NCBI RefSeq assembly: GCF_900660735.1
Contig: NZ_LR215049.1
Coordinates: 496,001-560,000 of the forward strand
Source of the DNA: Metamycoplasma cloacale
GTDB lineage: Bacteria; Bacillota_I; Bacilli_A; Mycoplasmatales; Metamycoplasmataceae
DNA length: 64,000 bases
Direction: 5' to 3'
In this document: piece by piece, positions 11,426-21,647 of the stretch
How the letters are laid out: each line of letters starts with the position of its first letter
Numbering within the stretch: position 1 is the first letter of the stretch
Program-made: the position numbers and the translations under genes
The notes under the pieces: generated by a model
Databases searched by the model: none
What the model saw: only the letters and a program-made list of their open reading frames with translations
What the model was told of the DNA's origin: nothing

Positions 11426-12433
11426 TTAAAACCTACTTTCTTCTTTTGATCTTACTAATGGATTAACAATTTTGTATGTTGCTAAAATAATTGCTAGGTT
11501 AAAGAATATTTTAACAGGACTAGTTAAGGTATGTCCGGTTAAATTTACCCAGAAATCAGTTTTTAATGAAGAGCTATCTGCTCATGATAGTAAAATAACA
11601 TTAACGAATTCTAATATTGCACATAAAGAAATAATTGCCATAATTTCAATAAATGTTTCATATTTTCTTCTTAAAAATAGACGATAAACAATTATTACGA
11701 CACACATTAATAGAAAACCAGAAATTGTTAAAACAATATAGAATGTTTTGTTTTTAATAAAACGGTTATGTTCAAAAATTGAATTATCTAGGCTTGCAAA
11801 TATTGAAATAATTACGAATATCTGCAATGCTAAAATAATCAGAGTTGAAATAAACGAGAAGTTAATCATTGCCGTTGGCTTATGTTTATTTTCTAGTAAA
11901 ATGATTTTTACTTCATAGTATGCAATTTTTTCAGAGAAGTATTGAATATCAATTGAACTGTTTCTAAATAAAGCTTCATCGTATTGACGCTTAAAGAATT
12001 CAACAATTTCGGTGTATTTAAAAATTTTGTATTTCTTTGAAAAGAATATTTCGTTTAAGTTAAAGAAATAATAAGCACAAATTCCCGGAATAAAACCAGC
12101 CACTCCAACAGCTAATGTATATAAAAAGTGATAATATGTTGGAATTAATACAAACGAAATTAAATCAGCAATAACTCCAGTGATTAACCCAACAATTGGC
12201 CCAAAAATAAAACCAGTGATTTTTATTGGTAAGCCAATGAAACTGAATTTAAAACTAGGAAGTGCTGAGATAGGCACAATCCGTACAGATATTAAGAAAA
12301 AGACAACAGAAATAGCAATTAAAACACCCACAAACGCGATACGTTTTGAGCTTCATTTACGATAACTAAGTCCTGATTGAAGACGTAGTCATTTAATATA
12401 ATGTCTAATTCCGCCGGGTAATTTTAAATCCAT
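11426..12433 (-). CDS. ECF transporter S component, folate (FolT) type
   Basis: 335 aa, integral membrane protein. Residues about 30-140 contain the substrate-binding core of FolT/RibU-like S components: an Ile/Val-rich first helix, then LPSFKFSF, PIKITGFIFGPIVG and ITGVIADLISF, the GxxxG-type helices and loop typical of the folate family. A hydrophilic loop (about 140-200) and further membrane helices follow, so the protein is longer than the usual 170-200 aa. S components bind a vitamin and dock on the shared EcfA-EcfA'-EcfT module, which is not in this window. ATG follows AAAGGA; the stop lies 2 bases before the OppF-like start. The vitamin is inferred from similarity, not proven. Confidence 0.75.
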
Positions 12434-12456
12434 TTTGTTTCCTTTTAATAATTATA

Positions 12457-13611
12457 TTATTCTTTTATATTGTAATCTTCTGTACGATATTTTTTATAAA
12501 AGTTAGATTTTAGACGTTTCTTGAAAAAGAAACTTTTTTCAACAGTTGGTTCGTTAATGAATACTTTATAAAAGCTTGCATTAACAATAACACCTATGTA
12601 TATAAAATATGACATAACTGATGTTAGTAGAATTACATACATAAAGGCAGCAATTGGCCCATATTTTTGATAACGAATAATTGAGGTTAATGAACCAAAT
12701 ATTAAAATAAATATAGAAGTCGGTATAGAGGATATCATCGCTCCTGGATGGATGTAATTTAGTTTTAATTTAAAACTTGGAGCGTATTTGAAAAATAATA
12801 GAAATCCAATGTAGGTAAAAATAGGTAGACATAGAAAGATGGTAAAGTAATAAACCAATCAAAAAGGTGTTGTTAATTTTAAATCCTTTATTGTCATTAA
12901 ATCAGTTCATTCATTTGGAAAAACACCAAAATTACTTTCATCAATTAAAAAGGTCATAAACGCAGTAAATGCTAAAAGTAATAATGTTAATCCACATGTT
13001 AAAACTAAACTAACTACAATCCCTTTTAAACGATATTTTCACATCTTGTTTTCGGTTTTATGTTCATACAATGCATCAATTGAATGAACAAATTTTGAAT
13101 ATCCATTTGAAGATAATCAAATGATTGAGAAGATGAAAATAATAAATGTTACAATTTCACCAGCGTTTGATCAAAGATCGCTCATTTTAGGTAAAACATC
13201 TTGAATCCCGGGGATAACAGAACCCAATATAACGTATCTTAATACAATATCGTAATGTTCGTTAATTGGTCCTATTATTGCAGTCATCAATATAGAAACA
13301 GGGATGAATGATAAGAATAGATATAAGGCATAACCCGCAGGAATAAATGCAAACTCATGCGAATGCATTTTATCGTAAGCGTGGTTAACAATCTCTTGCC
13401 CTTTTGTTTTAGAACTTTTTAGATGTCTTGGAACTGCAATGAATAAAATTGCATAAATAATTCATTTAAAAATCTTTTCAAAAATGTTGTTTGATTTCTT
13501 TGTTTGAATTACTTGATTTTTGCTTAAACTTTCGTTATTTTTAATTGATTCATTTTTGATTTTGGATTCTCAACCCGTTTGAGTTTTATTTTTCTTTCTT
13601 TTTCAAGCCAT
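12457..13611 (-). CDS. YihY/BrkB-family inner membrane protein
   Basis: 384 aa. A basic, Asn/Lys-rich N-terminus (about 45 residues) is followed by six or so membrane helices. The family-type features are the amphipathic HAYDKMHSHEFAFIPAGYALYLFLSFIPV segment region (about 85-110), the central WLSSNGYSKFVHSIDALYE block, and YGPIAAFMYVILL near residue 320. YihY/BrkB proteins are widespread; transport roles have been proposed but their function is unsettled. The ATG overlaps the gatB stop by one base (TAATG), so translation is probably coupled. The C-terminus is short and charged. Confidence 0.82.
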
Positions 13612-15026
13612 TATAAATATTTTTCCTCTAGATACTTATTAAGTTCAGCAGTATTTCCTTTTCCCATAGTTTTTTTCATAAATTGACCCATAATAAATTT
13701 TAATGCTTTATTATAATCGGTTTTCAATTGAGATTCTAAATTAGAATTTTCTTTCAAAATATCAGCAACAATATCTGCAATATTTATAACGATTGATTCA
13801 ATATATAATTGATTGTTTTTAGCTAAATCAATAATTGAATGTGCTGAATTATTTTGTTTTAATTCAATTAATTTAATGAAATTCTTTTTATCGATTTTTG
13901 CATTATTCAACAATTCAATTGCATCCTTGCAATCTCTTGGAGTAAATAGCAGATCTTGAATATTTAAGTTGTTTGAATTTAGATAACTAACAACTTCTGA
14001 AAAGAATATATTTGCAGATTTTTTAAAATCAGTGGATTCAATTGAATCAAGATATTTAGCATATTCAATATTATTAATTAATTGTGAAATTTGAACATTG
14101 TTTAAGCCTAAAGATAAGTAACGATTTTCACGTGCAAAAGGTAATTCTTCAATATTAACCGCATCAATTAACTGTTTTGATAACGAAATATATGGAATAT
14201 TTGGATCGGGAAAGTATTTATAATCAATGCTATCGCTTTTTGAACGCATGACAATAGTTGTTTGACTTTGTTCATCAAAACGTTTCGTACATTGCTCAAA
14301 GGTTTGATTATTTTCATAACAATTGATTTGATATTGCATTTCGTATTGAATTGCTTTCTCAATATTTGAAATTGAGTTTAAGTTCTTTATTTCTACCCGT
14401 GTATTTAAATCATTTGTACCTTTTTTTCTTACTGAAATATTAACATCGGTACGTAAGCTACCTTCGTTCATTTTAGCATCTGAAATATTTAATGCTAATG
14501 CAGTTAATCTAATTGCTTCAACATAAGCCTTTGCATCTTCAATTGAATGAATAACTGGTCTTGAAACAATTTCAATTAAGGGAACGCTAGCACGATTTTG
14601 ATTTAAATAAGTATAGTCATCATCATGAATTGATTTAGCAGTATCTTCTTCTAAATGAATTCTTTCGATTAAAATATCTTTTCATTGATCTTTTACTTTA
14701 ATTTTAATTAAACCATCTTTACCAATTGGTCTAAATTGTTGAGTAATTTGATAGCCTTTGTTTAAATCGGGATAGAAATAATTTTTTCTATCAAAGCGAA
14801 TTTCTGAATCAATTGTCATATTTAAGGCTTTTGCTAATTTAATCCCTTTAATTATTGCTTCTGAATTAACTAAAGGTAGTGTGCCTGGATAACCTAGGTC
14901 AATATGTGAAACATTGCAATTTTCTTTAGCTTCATATGTATTAGGAGCTGGTGAAAACATTTTAGTTTTAGTATTTAATTCCAAGTGAATCTCAATACCA
15001 ATAACTAATTCTCAATCATTAATCAT
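13611..15026 (-). CDS. gatB: Asp/Glu-tRNA amidotransferase subunit B
   Basis: 471 aa. GatB activates the misacylated Glu-tRNA-Gln (or Asp-tRNA-Asn) and presents it for amidation in the GatCAB complex. Family features: WELVIGIEIHLELNTKTKMF at the N-terminus, the DLGYPGTLP segment, the DYKYFPDPN(I)P block near residue 270, and a C-terminal helical YqeY-like domain ending with the VMGQ-type sequence FIMGQFMKKTMGKGN. ATG is preceded by AGGAGG, which lies inside the 3' end of gatA; the two genes overlap by 8 bases. Order gatC-gatA-gatB is standard. No glnS is seen in the window, consistent with the indirect pathway. Confidence 0.95.
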
Positions 15027-16344
15027 TGATACCTCCTAATAACTTTTCAATATATAAGGCATATGAAAATAAATCTTTGTCTTGATATAAGTTTGTCTCT
15101 AATGTAATATTAAATGGCATACTATCAACTATGCTTTGTCCTAATTTCATTGTCATTGAAGGATTACCTGTTAAATTAGCTGCGGTTAAAATGTAATCTC
15201 AATACCCACCATTGTATTCGTGATTGAATTTAGGTGCACAATCACTTGAAGCGGGAAAAATCAATAAATCAACATCACTATGAATCTTTTTGAAATAATC
15301 ACTAATTACTCTACGCATTTTTTTAGCTTTAACAAAGTATTTGATTTGATTTTCTTGTTCAAGGAAATATGAACCTAAAATTAAACGAGATTGTACCATT
15401 TTTCCTAAACCATTTGAACGTGTTAATTTATATGTTTCTTCTCAATTAACACCTTCGTGTCTATTACCAAAATTAACTCCGGTAAGGTTTGCTAAATTTG
15501 AAGATGCTTCACTGAATGAAATAATCGCATAAACAACATTAACTGATTTAAGAATATTTTCATCTTGTTCAATTTCGATTAATTCAATATTTTCTGATTT
15601 TAATTTGTTTAATAGGTTATTGTATGCTTTGACAACATCATCAGATAAATGCTTATCAACTTTAAAATATCCAACACGTTTAGGTTTGACTTCTTTAATT
15701 GTTGATAAATCAAAGCTTAAATCAATAGATGTTAGGTCATGTTGCAGATCTTGTTGATATAAAACAGATGATAGTTCAATACAATCAGATACGTTATGTG
15801 TGAAATAAGCCACTGTATCTAATGATGTTGCAAAACTATACAATCCATAACGACTAATTGCACCATAACTTGGTTTAAACCCAACAACTCCAATATTTGA
15901 TGCAGGTTTTCTTACGGAATCTCCTGTATCAGAACCAATTGCAAAACTTATATTTTTAGTAAAAGTTGCAGCGGCGCCCGATGAAGAACCACCAACGTAG
16001 TATTCATTATTTAAAGGGTTTTTAATAACACCATAAGCTGAGTATGTTCCACTACCACCTAAACCAAATTCATCTAGATGTGTTCTAGCAACTGAAATAG
16101 CACCTGCATTTCTTAATAATTTCAATACAGTTGCTTCATATTGAGGATAAAAATTATTTAAAATTAGCGAAGAAGCTGATGCTTTAACATTTAAATCAGC
16201 ATAGTTATCTTTAATTGTAAAAACACAGTCTTTTAAACAACCATCTTGTTTTGCTTCAATTTCAGAATAGATATGTGCTACTGCATTATTTTTATCTGCT
16301 TTTAATTCTTTAATTGCGTTTAATAGATTTCCTTTATTTTTCAT
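15019..16344 (-). CDS. gatA: Asp/Glu-tRNA amidotransferase subunit A
   Basis: 441 aa amidase-signature enzyme that releases ammonia from glutamine for tRNA-dependent amidation. The Ser-cisSer-Lys triad region is visible: Lys in FTIKDNYAD (about residue 45), YVGGSSSGAAA (about 115-125) and GSDTGDSVRKPAS (about 137-149). Length is slightly short of the usual 480 aa because the C-terminus is trimmed. ATG directly follows the gatC stop (TAAATG). The product should bind GatC at the N-terminal side and GatB through the whole complex. Confidence 0.95.
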
Positions 16345-16638
16345 TTATATAACCTTTTTCATAATTACAAAATTATCATCTTTATTAGAAGCGTTATTTA
16401 ATAAATCTTTTTTAGCAATTAAATAATCTAATTTAACTTCATCTTTTCTTAAAAGACTAAAATCAATTGGTTTTTCATTAATATGACTCATTGGTTTGAC
16501 ATTTGATAAATCAATTGACGCTAGTTCTTCTAAAGCTAGGTCAATTGCACTATGCAATTCATTGGTTATTGCAACAACATCATCTGATGGTATAAATAAC
16601 AAATCATTAGCTAATTTATAAATTTTTTCTTTATCCAT
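16345..16638 (-). CDS. gatC: Asp/Glu-tRNA amidotransferase subunit C
   Basis: 97 aa, normal for GatC, which wraps around the GatA-GatB interface and stabilises the complex. The Glu/Leu-rich N-terminal helices (KIYKLANDLLF, then ALEELASIDLSNV) and the PMSH segment fit the family, where the region after the helices usually reads VEPTTH. I chose the ATG at 16638 because AAGGAG lies 6 bases upstream; an in-frame ATG five codons earlier (16653) has no ribosome binding site and would lie in the 3' end of the preceding gene. Identity rests on position before gatA as well as on sequence. Confidence 0.85.
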   Translation of the reverse strand: MDKEKIYKLANDLLFIPSDDVVAITNELHSAIDLALEELASIDLSNVKPMSHINEKPIDFSLLRKDEVKLDYLIAKKDLLNNASNKDDNFVIMKKVI

Positions 16639-16646
16639 AATTCTCC

Positions 16647-17534
16647 TTATCACTTAGTAGGTGCTATGAAAATTTGATTATTATATTCAGCAAATTCTTC
16701 AGATAAACCACTGAATTTAACTGAATATGAGTGTAGAAATAAACGTTTCGCTCTTTCTCCACCATATTTAATATCTCCTAAAATAGGAGTTTTTAGATAT
16801 TCAAGCGTTGCTCTAATTTGATGTTTTTTTCCAGTCAAGATTTGAGCATATTTTTTATTATTTTCAATTCAAAAAATAGTTTTAGCCTTAACTCCAAAAT
16901 TTGGATCTACTACCATTTTTTCTTTATCAACTTCTTTTTTCAATCTCACAGTTATTTCTAATTTAGGATTAATACGTCCATTGATTGATTTACTATTTTT
17001 TACAATCGTTTCTTCATTGAAATCGGAAACGAATTGATAAATTTTTTCGAAATTATTTTGTTTAGCGTCAAATTCAACTAATGTTTTATAGTTTTTTGCA
17101 TAAACCACTAAACCACTAGTTTTTTTATCAATTCTTCCAATTGATGCCGGTGTAAATGAACTAGTTTTTTTGTAATTTAGATATTTAAGAATTTGATTGT
17201 CTAAACAGTTTGGTTCTGAATGCATTGCAACGTTAATTGCTTTATCAACGATTAGCAAATTCTTATCTTCATAAATTAATTTAAAGTTAATATTAGCATC
17301 TTGTCTTTCAAATGGTTTTGATACATTTTCTAAACCATATACAATAATTTCGTCTTTTAGTTGAACTTTGTATTGTTTATTATTGTTTCTTACGCCATTT
17401 ACTTTAATATCTTTTTGACGAAAACTTTTTTCAATTCTTGAAATTGGAACGTTGTCAAAAATTTTTACTAAATATTTAAATAAAGTTCGATCAACATCGT
17501 CTTTTTTAGGTTTTAGGATAATAAAATTACTCAT
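16647..17534 (-). CDS. RluA/RluD-family pseudouridine synthase
   Basis: 295 aa. The N-terminal S4-like RNA-binding segment contains KSFRQKDIKVNGVR (about 40-53); the catalytic domain has YEDKNLLIVDKAINVAMH and the GRIDKKTSGLVVYAK motif with the catalytic Asp, then LTGKKHQIRATL near the C-terminus. This order defines the RluA branch, which makes pseudouridine in rRNA (or tRNA); which sites cannot be said. The sequence is divergent: HRLD is GRID. I prefer ATG 17534, which has AGGGG 9 bases upstream; ATG 17543 is in frame but has no spaced ribosome binding site. It overlaps scpB by 8 bases and ends with UGA-coded Trp then TAA. Confidence 0.88.
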
Positions 17535-18147
17535 TTTCTTCATCCCCTGTTGTCATTAAAACGTTGGCATCTTGTTCCTCTTGTCTTTGTGAATCAAATA
17601 GGTTGAATGATTCTTCCTCCATTGCTTCATCTGTATATCTGCTGAATTCGGGGAAAGGAGGTAATTCGGCTAATGTTTTGATTTTGAAATAATCATAGAA
17701 TTTATTAGTAATTCCATAAAGAATCGGATTTCCTGGTGTAGATGCCACACCAACTTCTTCAATAATTCCTTTAGCCAATAAGTTAGCAACAATATTATCA
17801 CTAACAATTCCACGAATATTTGAAATCATTGAACGTGTAACTGGTTGTTTATAAGCAACAATACCAGCGACCTCAATTGAAGCATTTGATAGATGTTGTT
17901 TACGTACAATTGTAACTAATTCAGAAATTTGTTCCTTCACAGCTTCAATTGTTAAAAATTTAAAAACATCATTAAACTCATGAACTTTAATGCCGCGATC
18001 TAATTCGTTAAAGTATTTTTGAAAATCTTTTAATAATCTTCTTGCTTCTTGTACTGTATTTAATTTAAAAATATCTTTCGCTTGTTCGCTTGATAGTCCT
18101 TCGCTACCTTGAACAAATAATAATGCTTCAATAATTTTATTCTTCAT
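17527..18147 (-). CDS. scpB: Segregation and condensation protein B
   Basis: 206 aa. ScpB is a winged-helix dimer that binds the kleisin ScpA in the SMC condensin complex. Features: ALLFVQGSEGLS at the N-terminus, HLSNASIEVAGIVAYKQPVTR (the conserved AYKQP wing) near residue 100-120, and GNPILYGIT near 150. A Glu-rich tail of about 30 residues follows. It overlaps scpA by 11 bases, indicating translational coupling. Length is typical. Confidence 0.95.
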   Translation of the reverse strand: MKNKIIEALLFVQGSEGLSSEQAKDIFKLNTVQEARRLLKDFQKYFNELDRGIKVHEFNDVFKFLTIEAVKEQISELVTIVRKQHLSNASIEVAGIVAYKQPVTRSMISNIRGIVSDNIVANLLAKGIIEEVGVASTPGNPILYGITNKFYDYFKIKTLAELPPFPEFSRYTDEAMEEESFNLFDSQRQEEQDANVLMTTGDEENE

Positions 18148-18949
18148 ATTCCACCCCTTTATAGAATTTAATTAACCCTTCATTTTCTAATTGTTCCATA
18201 ACAACAATCTCTTGTCTTGCTAGATCTAAAATTGCAAGTAATGTAATGACAAAATGTCCAACTGTTGGAACATCAAATATTTCTTTAAAATCAACTTCAT
18301 TACGATTCTTAAATAGTTTTAAAATTCTTTTCTTTTGTTCTTCAGGACTAACCGCAATTGTTGAAATAGTTACATTTCTAATTAATTCAGCATATGTTCT
18401 TTCAAACATTTTTCTTAAGGCAATAACTAACCTTGAACTATTTGCATGTCCATCCAAAACAGTGCTATCTATTTCTTTTGCAAATTCAGAGATATCATCT
18501 GGATTTTTTGTAAAGTAATTACCTCTAATTTCTTCTTGCTTTTTAAGAACTAAAGAAATTTCTTTGAATTTTTCATATTCAGCAATTTGCTCTAATAGAC
18601 GTTTTTTCTCTTCTTTAATTTCTTCTTCAACTTCTGGATCTTGAAGAATAATTCTTGCTTTTAATTGCAATAAAGTTGCAGCCATAACTAAATATTCAGA
18701 TGCAATATCAAATTCATAAGCTTCAAGACCTTTAATAATTTCTAAATATTGGGTAGCTAATTCAGCTAAATCGACATCAAAAATGTCAATGTTTTTTTCT
18801 TTAATTAAATGAACCAATAAATCAAGTGGTCCATCAAAGTTTTTTAACTTAAAAACATGTCTCTCTGCTAATGGACGTTCTTCTTTAACTTCGTTTTCTT
18901 GATTTATTGAAATTTCTTTAATTTCTGGTTTCTTTAATTCTTGTTGCAT
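18137..18949 (-). CDS. scpA: Segregation and condensation protein A (kleisin)
   Basis: 270 aa. ScpA bridges the SMC heads and helps compact and segregate the chromosome. After a charged 30-residue leader, the family core HVFKLKNFDGPLDLLVHLIKE (about 32-52) with IDIFDVDLAELATQYLE follows, then LVMAATLLQLKARI and a long acidic linker. The C-terminal winged-helix region contains FKEIFDVPTVGHFVITLLAILDLARQ. Length matches other ScpA proteins. It is 11 bases after plsC and overlaps scpB. No smc gene is in the window. Confidence 0.95.
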   Translation of the reverse strand: MQQELKKPEIKEISINQENEVKEERPLAERHVFKLKNFDGPLDLLVHLIKEKNIDIFDVDLAELATQYLEIIKGLEAYEFDIASEYLVMAATLLQLKARIILQDPEVEEEIKEEKKRLLEQIAEYEKFKEISLVLKKQEEIRGNYFTKNPDDISEFAKEIDSTVLDGHANSSRLVIALRKMFERTYAELIRNVTISTIAVSPEEQKKRILKLFKNRNEVDFKEIFDVPTVGHFVITLLAILDLARQEIVVMEQLENEGLIKFYKGVEYEE

Positions 18950-18960
18950 GATTTATATAC

Positions 18961-19758
18961 CTATTTTTTGTGAGCTCTTTTTGTATATGTGTTTTTAATT
19001 GTTTCGTCTGATGTAATTGTTTGTTCAATGTATGCAGATGCAACGGTGTTTTTAACAATTTCAGCAATATCACTTGTTTTTACTGTATTCACCATAGCTG
19101 GTTTAATTGCATTGTGAAAAATAACTTCAACTTCTAAAATGCCTTCTCTGTTTTTATCCAAAGCATTTGCTGCGTTGTTAATAGTTACAGGGACAATTGG
19201 TAAAAAGCAATCTTGCGCTATTTTAAAAGCACCAGGTTTAAATTCACCTAATTTGCCATCTTTAGTTCTTGTACCTTCAGCAAAAATCACACCACATGAT
19301 TTAGTTGATTTTACAAAATTTCCAAAATCGTATAAGTTTTTTACAACTTCTCTTGGTTTTTCCATATCTAAATAGAATGTATCCATTAATGAAGCAACTA
19401 AAGCAATACCTTTTTTATCTTGAACAGATGAGTTAGCAATGTATGATGAAATTTTGTTTTTAATATCTACATTTCCATTGTTATTCATTGCAACTGTCAT
19501 AATCAAAGCATCTAAATATGTTGAATGGTTAGGAACGATTAAACATGCTCCGTCTGGAACATTTTCTAATCCTTTAACATTTACTTTAATTCCAAGATAT
19601 TTAAGAATACTTTTAAATCTCTTTTGCAAAAATTCATTTCTTTCAACTTTTGAGATATATTCAGGCATTCTTTTGTTTTTACGTGCTTTTAACTGAATAT
19701 TTCAATATAAACTCAAAATTGGTAATATGTTTCAAAACATTCTAGTTTTTAATTTCAT
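18961..19758 (-). CDS. plsC: 1-acyl-sn-glycerol-3-phosphate acyltransferase
   Basis: 265 aa. PlsC adds the second acyl chain to lysophosphatidic acid to make phosphatidic acid at the membrane. The catalytic block NHSTYLD (His78, Asp83; the HX4D motif) and FAEGTRTKDG (about 159-168) are clear, along with PIVPVTINNA. A short hydrophobic N-terminal stretch (about 8-20) probably associates with the membrane. I start at 19758, where AAGGAG lies 5 bases upstream; ATG 19668, which would begin MPEYI, lacks one. It follows acpS by 9 bases and precedes scpA by 11 bases. Confidence 0.92.
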
Positions 19759-19767
19759 AATTTCTCC

Positions 19768-20067
19768 TTATTTATAGGCAACAGCAATTACAAAACCGCA
19801 ATCGTTTGTTGTTGATAAATTAAAATTTTTAAATAAATATCTACCACTTTCATGTTTGGTAATCTCAATTGAACTAAAATTTCCATAACGATTATCCACT
19901 TTAAAAATAGCTTCTTTTAAAGCTCAACGAGTAGCTAAAAAAACTGGTTTTTGATATTTATTCAAAGTTTTATAAACTTCAATTTCTTTAGGGGCTAATA
20001 TGTGTTCAACCGCTCTTGAACTTAAATTTTTAAAGCGTTTTATTTTTGTTAAGTCAATTCCAATCAT
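19768..20067 (-). CDS. acpS: Holo-[acyl-carrier-protein] synthase
   Basis: 99 aa. AcpS transfers 4'-phosphopantetheine from CoA to acyl carrier protein. The N-terminal MIGIDLTKIKRF has the Mg-binding Asp of the family (IGIDxxxIxRF), and FLATRWALKEAIFKV matches the second metal-binding block (RxAxKEAxxKA, Glu in KEA). The protein is somewhat shorter than the usual 120 aa, as in other mycoplasmas. It is the first gene of the long - strand operon, with a TATAAT 35 bases upstream of ATG. Its neighbour is plsC, so the pair links acyl-carrier activation with phospholipid synthesis. Confidence 0.88.
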
Positions 20068-20101
20068 AATTTCTCTTTAATTAAATATTTTAATATTTAA
20101 A

Positions 20102-20107
20102 ATTATA
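20102..20107 (-). promoter_or_regulatory. Probable -10 box of the acpS-to-valS operon
   Basis: TATAAT on the - strand, 35 bases upstream of the acpS ATG and between that gene and the pepC terminator. The -35 region is only AT-rich. Confidence 0.55.
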
Positions 20108-20141
20108 GAAAAATATTAAAATTTATCGCTAATATTACAAT

Positions 20142-20174
20142 AAAAAAAGAATAACCACTATTTTAGTGGCTATT
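20142..20174 (-). terminator. Rho-independent terminator of pepC
   Basis: Stem of 10 bp (AATAGCCACT with AGTGGTTATT on the - strand, one G-U pair) and loop AAAAT, followed by C and seven T. It begins 4 bases after the pepC stop codon. Confidence 0.85.
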
Positions 20175-20177
20175 TAA

Positions 20178-21503
20178 TTAAACTAATGGGTCAAATGGAG
20201 ATAATTCAACTGCTTCTTTATCAAATGCTTCCAGCACTTCTTTTGGTAAGTATTTTTTATCTACAATTGCCATGTAGTTGAAGTCATCAAATCATTGATC
20301 CGACATTGAAAATAAACCTTTTTTACCAGTAGAATCTCCTCATGAGTTTTCAACTTTTCAAGTCAATGGTTTACCGTTTTCATCTAAATTAACTCCAACG
20401 AAGTTCATTGCATGACTTAATAAAGATGCTCTTGATTCAAATCTTTCTCTTTTACTAAATTCAGGTGTTTTAGTCAAGGTTTGATCGTATAGATATAATT
20501 GACTATCCATTATTCCTAAATTAGAGTTTGAATAAGTTCCAACATCACAACCGAATCAAACTGTTTTGCCGTCTTTAATTTGATCAATGATTGCTTGTTT
20601 CATAACATCAATGTCAACGTTTAACATTTTAATATGTGGTGAATCACTTCTGTTTTTCAAATAATTCATTGATAGGAAGGTATTTTTTGGGTGTTCTTCA
20701 CGTGGATCGCAAACCAAATCAACTTTGTTTTCAATTGTTTCTTTAGCGTATTTTTCAAAGAATTCCATTGGTGTAATATTTGAAATTCTTTGGAATTTTT
20801 TATCTTTATCTGTGTATTCAAATGTGAATGTTTTTGGCGGATGACCTAATGTTTTAACTAAAATATTGTATACATCGCTTAATGCTTGTTCTTTAATTTT
20901 GTAAATTTCTGTAATGTTTTTATGCGCTTTATAAGCAGCTCTCATTCTTGATGTGTAAGCTTTTAATCTTCAATTTAATTGTTCTAGAAGAACATGAGTT
21001 GATTCACTGTGGAATGTTTCATTCATTGCAGATTTTGGACAAATTCCATATTTTTCAATGATATTAATAAAGAATTCTCAATAACCACCATCTTGAACTG
21101 GATCTTGGTTCATTAATCTGTATAAACGATCTTCATTATCTAATTCAAGTCCTTCTTGAATAATGAATTCTAAATAAGTATTTGCTTTTTCTAATTTATC
21201 AAAGAAGTGAATGTAATTTTGTGCTAATTCTAAATTTTCTACATTTAGAGTTTCCATCATTTCAACTCTAATTTCGTTTAAAGCGGCAAAAATTCAACAT
21301 CTTCCACTTGATTTTTGGTTTGTAATTGAACCAATTTTTGTTTCATTTGAAAAAGTAAATGTATGTTTTTTAACAACTTCATTATTTAATGAAGAATCAC
21401 GAATTCCACTTTTGATAATGGCGTTTTCAATAATGGCGTTTTTTGGGTCGTTATTATATGCTCTTTCGAATTTTTCTAATAATTCTTGTGTAATATTTTT
21501 CAT
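20178..21503 (-). CDS. pepC: Aminopeptidase C (C1B peptidase, bleomycin-hydrolase type)
   Basis: 441 aa cytoplasmic cysteine aminopeptidase that releases amino acids from the N-termini of peptides. Catalytic Cys69 lies in NQKSSGRCW, the His in SHAMNFVGV (about residue 364) and the Asn in VENSWGD (about 385). Length is normal for PepC. The start has AAGGAG 5 bases upstream. An upstream TATGCTAAAAT looks like an extended -10. It is transcribed alone, with strong terminators on both sides. It would help use peptides imported from the host. Confidence 0.95.
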
Positions 21504-21525
21504 TTTAACTCCTTATTAATTAATA

Positions 21526-21531
21526 ATTTTA
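21526..21531 (-). promoter_or_regulatory. Probable extended -10 box of pepC
   Basis: TAAAAT preceded by TGC (TGCTAAAAT) on the - strand, 23 bases upstream of the pepC ATG. Confidence 0.5.
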
Positions 21532-21603
21532 GCATAAATTAAATATAAGATTTATCTATATAAAGAACATTGAATTAAATTCTTTTTTTCAACAATTTAA
21601 TAT

Positions 21604-21631
21604 AAAAAGGAGAAACTATAATCTCCTTTTT
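21604..21631 (-). terminator. Terminator of the 2717-aa lipoprotein gene
   Basis: Perfect stem AAAAAGGAGA/TCTCCTTTTT, 10 bp, with an 8-base loop; T-rich ends on both strands, but only the - strand has a gene running into it. It starts 17 bases after the stop codon. Confidence 0.8.
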
Positions 21632-21647
21632 TAAAATTTATTATCAA

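Noticed and set aside
16639-16653. Earlier ATG of gatC (16653)
   Set aside because: It has no ribosome binding site and overlaps the end of the preceding gene; ATG 16638 follows AAGGAG.
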